DNA of 64,000 nt from Galeopsis tetrahit (Eukaryota > Streptophyta > Magnoliopsida > Lamiales > Lamiaceae). Both the position numbers and the translations under genes were made by a program. Every line of letters begins with the position of its first letter. Position 1 is the first letter of the stretch. The stretch is from contig OY776129.1 of the NCBI GenBank assembly GCA_963675135.1, positions 74,989,348-75,053,347 on the forward strand, in the 5' to 3' direction. The notes below the pieces were generated by a model. That model was given only the letters and a program-made list of their open reading frames with translations. It ran no database searches and was not told the origin of the DNA. This document shows, one piece after another, positions 58,091 through 64,000 of the stretch.

Positions 58091-59326
58091 GGGCGCGGCT
58101 AAAGGCACCCTGATTTCCTATGAGTACACCCACCAACCATTTTTTTAATCTTTAAGAACATGTGAAATGTCCAATATACCACTAGGATCAAATTTATGAA
58201 AAAAATAAAGATGAGTACACCCACCCGTTCTATTTCACACCACCACCCCAAACAAACAAAAAAAACACCAAAATTGAAAAAAAAAAAATCCAAAACACCA
58301 ACATGTTCGAAATTTTTTCCAAAACAAACTCAATATGTTCGAAATTTTTTCAGAAACAAACTCAATAGGTTCGAAAAAAATTCCAAAACAACTCAAATTT
58401 GTTCGAAAAAAAAGATCGAACATCTTGTTCGAATTTTTTTCCAAAACAAACTCAAATTGTTCGAAATTGTTTCCAAAACAAACACAATATGTTCGAAAAA
58501 AAATTCAAAACAACTTAAATTTGTCCGAAAAAATAAATCGAACATCTTGTTCGAAATTTTTTCCAAAACAAACTCAAGTTATTCGAAATTTTTTCCAAAA
58601 CAAACTCACTATGTTCGGAAATAATTCCTAAACTTCAAAAAAAATCCTAATTTTTTTTCAAGAAACCCTAATTTTTCTAATTTCAGACTAAACTTACCTG
58701 TGTAGCGGCGGCGGCGAGGGGAGGAGCACGACGGCCGCGGCGAAGGGGAGGAGGGAGTGGGCGGCGGCCACGTCTGTGGGGAGGAGGGAGTGGGCGGCGA
58801 CCACGTCTGTGGGGAGGAGGGAGTGGGCGGCGGCCACGTCTGTGGGGAGAAGGGAGCGCCGCCGTGGAAACCCGCCTTAGTCGTCGCCTCTTTGGAAAAC
58901 TCAACGTCGTCTTCTTCGCGGCGGCCATGGCTTCTTCTTCTTCCAGCGGTGGGCGGCGCGGCGTCGGACGGCGGCGACTTCGTCTCCTTCAAGGGGGTCG
59001 CGACGGTGGCCCACACCTTGCAAACGAAGCAGATCGGCGGCGGCCATGGCTTCGCCTTCTTCCAGCGGTGGGCGGCCGCGAACGGGAGATGGAGGGGGGG
59101 AGAGCTGCGTGCGCGGCGGAGGCGGAGAAAGTGGAGTGGCGACGGCTGAGAGAAATGGAGGTGTAAAAATGGAGGTGGGTGTGAATATAAAAAGAAGAGG
59201 GAGTTAAGATTTTAATTCAGAGAGGGCATTTTTGGATTTTCCAGGTGGGTGCCCTCATCTGTTTTGTGGGTGTCCTCATCTCTTGGGTGTACTCATAGGA
59301 ATCCAAGGGTGCCTTTAGCCGCGCCC
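58091..59326 (-). mobile_element. Non-autonomous Mutator-like element, CGCGGCTAAAGGCAC family, copy 4
   Basis: The ends GGGCGCGGCTAAAGGCACCC and its exact reverse complement are flanked by a perfect 9-bp duplication ATAAATGAG (58082-58090 and 59327-59335). The TTCGAACA array is at about 58300-58625 and the GC-rich block at about 58700-59150. In that block a 39-bp unit with GGCCACGTCTGTGGGGAGGA is repeated in tandem. A donor-like CAG|GTAAGT reads on the minus strand at 58698/58697. Perfect TIRs suggest a recent insertion. Confidence 0.92.
58300..58625 (-). repeat. TTCGAACA tandem-like array inside Mutator-like copy 4
   Basis: About ten units of TGTTCGAA followed by T-runs, CCAAAACAAACTCA and similar spacers, with a period near 30-35 bp, in the opposite orientation to copy 1. 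Confidence 0.85.
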
Positions 59327-59335
59327 ATAAATGAG

Positions 59336-61006
59336 CCTCTTTAGTTTTACTAATGACCCTGAAATATCTGAGGCTTAGGCCTCTCCATCAGAAATGTTTA
59401 TCAAAATAAAATAATTGTTTTTAGGAAAGAAAATGAACATATTTTTATTGGACAAACAAATAAAGAAAATGAACATACTTTTGGTGAACGAAGGGGAAGT
59501 GGAATATACATTTCATACATGAAATATAAGTAATTAAGTTAAAATGAGCAAACAAAATTTACATGTAAAATAGTGAGTTTTTAAAAACTATCTCAATTAG
59601 ACATATTTCATATGTAAAATATTTTACACAAGTGTTATTAAATGTTTATTACTATATTCTTAATAAATGACAATTTGATCTTTTATTCCATTTTTAAATT
59701 TGATGACAATTTATACTTTTTAATTTATTTATTTCTTCAAATTTACCTCAAAATAATATTCAAACAAACGTTTTCTTTTAGTAATAAGAAAGATAATTAT
59801 TTATTAAGAGTATAATGATATTTTTTTAAATATTCGTGTATTGACTCAAAACGACACCAATTTTGAGTTGGAGAGTGTATATGATGAACCTAACATACTA
59901 TAAAATTTATTGGGTTCAAATTAATCAAGATAAATTAAATATTAAACAAATAAAAATTCGTTTAAATCTGTCTTAACATGGCTCACTTAGCTGTTTTTGC
60001 TTAAATGTAACTTTATAAATTCGTGAATATTTTAAAGAAGCAAATCCCATATTTTATTGATGATGAATTTGATGATTATCAAAATTTATTAGTTATGGCA
60101 TCTCAATTTCGATTGAATCATAAGTTGAAAGATATGATCAACCAAAATTTATTTGAAAAATGATAAAAGAATCAACATATGACATTTTTTTTAAGTAAAA
60201 AACCCTGGCATCTGTGTCGATAACGACGTCTATCAACTTAGATGGTTGACTAGAACAAATCATTTGTGCATGTATTACATGGCTATTTTTTATTTAGTTT
60301 AATTCACATTAAGAAAATCGATTTTCTCGATAGTTTGAAGCCTTGAACATGTAACTAAGCAAGATCTGATACGTAATCGAGCTGTCCCTGTTATCGTGTT
60401 TCTCGTTACAATACAATACAATACAATATACGTAATCGAGCTGTCCCTGATACGTAATTGACTCATGTAATGAAGATACGCCGGCAGTTTCGAATCTCAC
60501 TTTTTATTTATGTTTAAAACCAATCAACCTACAACATGATCTGCAATCCGGATCTTCTATATTTATTAATTATTACTCACACTTTCCTAAAAAATATGTA
60601 CAATCTCAAGGAGAATAAATATCTAGTTTGTTATATGAGAGAATATTCATTCCCACTCCCACATGCATCTTTAGTTTATAATTACCTTTTTTTTTTTGTT
60701 AAATGCCATTGTGATTACTGATTACTGCTTTGGATTGACATTGGAATGAAATATTTTGGAGTTTCCTTTATACGATTCACTCGTGATATACAGAGTATAT
60801 TTTTTCGTTTCTACATTATGGCTGAATTAATTCTCCGCTTCTTTTTAATTGTTTAAATCCGTTATTTAATTTATTCATACGTACCATACAAACCATCCAA
60901 AATTATTAATCGATGATTACAGTGTTTAGTACATGTACATTTGTGGGATACGCTCTCTCTCCCATTGCCTCTGTATAAGCCGTAAGTGTAGTACTCATTA
61001 GCTTAA
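59336..61006. other. AT-rich intergenic region, no supported gene
   Basis: Nothing coding is recognised. A short direct duplication of TACGTAATCGAGCTGTCCCT occurs at about 60370 and 60430 with an (ATACA)n tract between. Confidence 0.5.
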
Positions 61007-61247
61007 GGCTCCATTTGGATGGAGGGATTTGATCTATGGATTTCAAATCCCTTCATTTTCAAATCCATTCCACTTGTTTGGATTAAAAAGTAAATGAATG
61101 AATTTAAAATTTTTAGTATATTTTTTTTAGTTAAAATTTAAAAAATTTTAAATCTTTACTAAAATCATGTCATTTGAAATCCATATATTTTTAAAATCTT
61201 TAATTTAAAATACCTGTTCAAATCAAATCCCTCATCCAAACACAACC
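61007..61247. mobile_element. Small Tourist-like MITE
   Basis: The ends GGCTCCATTTGGATGGAGGG and CCCTCATCCAAACACAACC are imperfect inverted repeats with TAA on both sides (61004-61006 and 61248-61250). It is 241 bp and non-coding. Confidence 0.65.
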
Positions 61248-61695
61248 TAAAAGAACGGGGTGAACACTGCCTACGGTTTTCAGTTTATTAATATGTACTC
61301 ACATACTTTAAAATTGGAAAAAGAGACATGTGAACTCAATAAAGTCTATAGCAACTGCAATTAAGAAAGTACGCGAGTATTTATTATGAAATCACTTCTA
61401 ATAATAATTAAAAAAGATAAAGTATCTATCCAATAAATAAATTACCCCTTTCTTCATTTTTTCCTTTGCAAAGTCAAATCACTTTTTTTTTCTTTTTTGC
61501 GTCAGTACACACAAATTTCAGAGAAATAAGATTATGGAGTTGTTTGCAAAATCAACTATTCCTAATTGTTTTTAAAATCACTTTTTTTTTAAAAAGCTGT
61601 GAGAGGAAACTTTGAAAATAAGTAATTTTAAAAGCTGTTAATTGTGTTTCAAAACACACCCTAAATATTGACACTATACGCTAATAACACTTTAA

Positions 61696-62102
61696 GGCGG
61701 TGTTTGTTTTGGGATTAACCAATCCGGATTTGGATTGACTAATTCCAATCCAATCTCTCTCAATCCATCTCAATCCAAATACAAATACAAATACAAATAC
61801 CAATTCACCCCTATAATACACCTACACACCTATTTTTATACCATCAAATCATTATTTCTCTTACTTTTATTTCACACACTCATTCTCTCTCCTACTTTCT
61901 TCTCTCTCCTACTTTTCTTTCACTATTAACAATAATAAAATACGGAGTATTATTATCACTCTTGATGTGACATAAAGTTAAATCTACCCCTACTTCTCAA
62001 TCCTTAACCAAACACAACTTACACACAATTTACTATTCATGGATTACCCAAATCCCAATCAAATTCACCACAATCCAAATCAATCCCAAACCAAACACCA
62101 CC
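61696..62102. mobile_element. Tourist-like MITE, GGNGGTGTTTGG family, copy B
   Basis: The ends GGCGGTGTTTGTTTTGGGAT and ATCCCAAACCAAACACCACC are inverted repeats, with TAA duplicated outside (61693-61695 and 62103-62105). The interior, rich in CAATCCAAAT and CTCTCTCCTACTTT, matches copy A (25212-25555) in inverted orientation. Confidence 0.75.
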
Positions 62103-62274
62103 TAAATTTAGATCGATGATACTTTGTGAATCCGAAATTACGTAAAACATGCACATGATTAGCATATGATCGAGAATTCATTACCTTTTTTCCTAATCCT
62201 CATAATCTTGTCGAAAGTAATGGCTTTAATTTTCATCGATCAAATTCGATGCTTTAAAAAAAAAAAAAATGGTT

Positions 62275-63260
62275 CTATAATCCAACCAAATTCTTAGACG
62301 TAGTAACACCCCCATCAACGACAAGATTATGACCACTAATATACTTCGATTCATCACTCGCAAGAAACACCGCCGCTTCCGCTATATCCCTCGCTCTAAG
62401 CGTCGCCCCTTTTAAATTCGCCAAACCCCTCACAAACTCTTCCATTTTCTCCACCTCCTCCTCCCTAGCGCCGCCCCCGCCGTCACCCCCCTCCCGCCAC
62501 GCCTTCACTAACATACTCGTCGCCACCCCGAACGGCGAAATGCAATTCACCCGTATCCCGTGCCGCCCCAATTCACACGCCGCATTTTTCACCAATCCCA
62601 CTACCGCGTGCTTCGACGCCGTGTAAGCGTGCGGTCCGACCCCGCCCACCACCGCCGCCACGCTCGCCGTGCATATAATACACCCGCCGCCTCCTCCGCC
62701 GCGGATCATGGCGCGAGCGGCGTGCTTCATCCCGAGCGCGGCGCCTCTGACGTTGACCCGCATGATTCGGTCGAATTCGTCGGCGTCGAAGTCGAGAATG
62801 CTCTTGTGAGTCGTCTGGTCGCCGAGAATTCCGGCGTTGCTGAAGAGGATGTCGAGTTTGCCGTAGGTGGAGACGGCGGAGTTAATTAGGGTTTCGATTT
62901 GGGGCTCTGACGTGACGTCACAGTGGACGTAGGTGACGTGTGGGGAGAGTGAGTTGGCCACTGAGTTCCCCAGCGAGTCGTCGATGTCCGCGATTATTAC
63001 TTTGGCGCCGTGGAAGGCGAAGAGGCGGACGGTTGCTTCGCCGATGCCCTGAGCTCCGCCGGTCACGATTGCGATCTTTCCATCCAATCTGTGTAAGCGT
63101 GTTTATTAATTAATAGTATAAGTGGGAAAATGCGACTTTAATTTAATTTAGTAACTTAGGGGTGGAATTGGAAATGTACGTACCTTTTGAATGAGGGAGT
63201 AGCGATTTCTTTTCCATGGATATCGTGAAAGTTGATGTCGGAAATTACCTGAACCGGCAT
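62275..63260 (-). CDS. SDR2a-like: Short-chain dehydrogenase/reductase, SDR2a/TASSELSEED2-like (SDR110C)
   Basis: Two exons (63184-63260 and 62275-63088) give 296 residues. The N-terminal extension MPVQVISDINFHDIHGKEIA is followed by a complete classical SDR: NAD-binding TGGAQGIG (35-42), acidic residues after beta-2 (ADIDD), NAG (110-112), and the catalytic Ser168, Tyr181 and Lys185 (ASVAA...YTASK). The stretches HKSILDFDADEFDRIMRVNV, GIRVNCISPFGVATSMLV and ESKYISGHNLVVDGGVTT are close to Arabidopsis SDR2a. Family members oxidise or reduce small alcohols and ketones, such as xanthoxin, borneol and other terpenoids; the substrate is not predictable. A poly-Gly run (about residues 156-161) and a Gly-rich insert near WREGGDGGGGAREEE come from GC-rich simple sequence. 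The exon is much more GC-rich than its surroundings. Confidence 0.92.
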
Positions 63261-64000
63261 TGTTGATTGATTAGAGAAATTGCTTGATCTTGGTGAGTGA
63301 GATAATATGCAGGATATATATACTGATGGCATTATAAGTTGAAAGTAAAAAGATTAAATATATTTTTTCCTGTTTAGTTTAATTGACATTTTGACTCTTT
63401 ACTTTCTTATAAAATAATTGACAAATAATCAAGAATATGGAGTAATATTTTTTTTGTATGAAATTAAAAGTATAATAAATAAATAAGTTTCTTAATATGT
63501 GTTAATTATCTAAAATTAAATTACTTATATTTTGAACAATAGATAATGTGTTCTCAAAAGACCAATACAAATTTACTTAATTACTTGTATTTTGAGAAAT
63601 TTATTAATTTTACTTAATAGACCCATTGCAAATTTACAATTATATAACTTATACTCTCCCTGTCTCATTTTGAATGGAATATTTACTACTTTCATGAATT
63701 TTAATGTAAAAATTGGTTATTGATATTAAATGTGATAAAGTTATATTTTAGTAACATAGTATATTTATTTGGAGATTAAATATTTTGTTTGTATGAATTT
63801 TTTTTTAAAGAAATAGAGAATGTTTATTCAAAAAAAAAATGTTCAGAGATAAATATTTTGATAAATGTTTAAATAATAAATGATGTGGAAATATTTACAC
63901 ACCCTACTAACACCGTCATTAAGTCAATATACAACCAAACCACACACCAATTTTTAATTTAAAGTCAAAGAAATCAACTAGTAAAAGAGAAGAGACACCA
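63261..64000. other. Upstream region of the SDR gene, AT-rich
   Basis: The SDR promoter should lie here. A TATATATA run is at about 63315-63322, some 60 bp upstream of the start codon. No other gene is visible before the window ends. Confidence 0.5.

Noticed and set aside
62560..62889. 109-codon plus-strand frame antisense to the SDR gene
   Set aside because: A shadow of the GC-rich SDR exon, which has all catalytic motifs on the minus strand.

Overview
This window is nuclear DNA from a eudicot plant, probably an asterid and possibly Lamiales; the order is a guess from overall protein similarity. The support is: AT-rich intergenic DNA, short GT-AG introns, plant-specific families (WRKY, CASP-like, LRR-XII receptor kinase, SCAR, plant ferroportin), plant transposons and an organelle-DNA insertion. 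There is no operon logic; each gene is an independent unit.

Genes that can be built exon by exon, with reading frame kept across every junction: a GRWD1-type WD40 ribosome-biogenesis factor (6156-9113, minus, 11 exons); a non-RD LRR-XII receptor-like kinase (11605-14751, plus, 2 exons); a CASP-like 4B membrane protein (15187-16097, plus, 3 exons); a group I WRKY factor of the WRKY25/26/33 type (16370-17944, minus, 4 exons); an F-box/LRR protein of the FBL3 type (20033-23445, minus, 8 exons); a ferroportin/IREG transporter (35068-37644, minus, 8 exons, one GC-AG intron); a small nuclear-type protein with one Sel1-like repeat (40484-41089, minus, 3 exons); a SCAR/WAVE actin regulator (43913-49731, minus, 9 exons); and a short-chain dehydrogenase of the SDR2a type (62275-63260, minus, 2 exons). 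Two defence-related genes, the receptor kinase and the WRKY factor, lie within 7 kb of each other, but nothing in the sequence shows that they act together.

The spaces between genes are full of transposons whose ends can be read to the base. Four copies of one non-autonomous Mutator-like family (9337-10450, 26073-27518, 30347-31460, 58091-59326) share a 20-bp terminal inverted repeat, GGGCGCGGCTAAAGGCACCC, and each has a perfect but different 9-bp target-site duplication. Inside, each carries a GC-rich exon-like block, a splice-donor-like site at the same place, and an array of TTCGAACA-containing repeats. I know of no description of this family, and it is the best candidate for something new here. 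Other elements with perfect target duplications are a 3.3-kb Mutator-like element (31666-34998), a Mutator-like element inside another inverted-repeat element (28412-29475 in 27596-29585), one with long inverted repeats (55940-56799), several Tourist/Harbinger-like MITEs with TTA/TAA duplications, and a deleted Ty1/copia element with 178-bp LTRs (53256-55003). About 250 bp of plastid ycf2, probably arriving by way of mitochondrial DNA, lies near 57.6-57.9 kb.

Limits: gene ends are coding ends only, since UTRs and transcription starts cannot be placed. Family names come from remembered conserved motifs, not from a search. The long AT-rich stretches at 1-6 kb, 37.6-40.5 kb and 49.7-53.2 kb show no gene that I can support.
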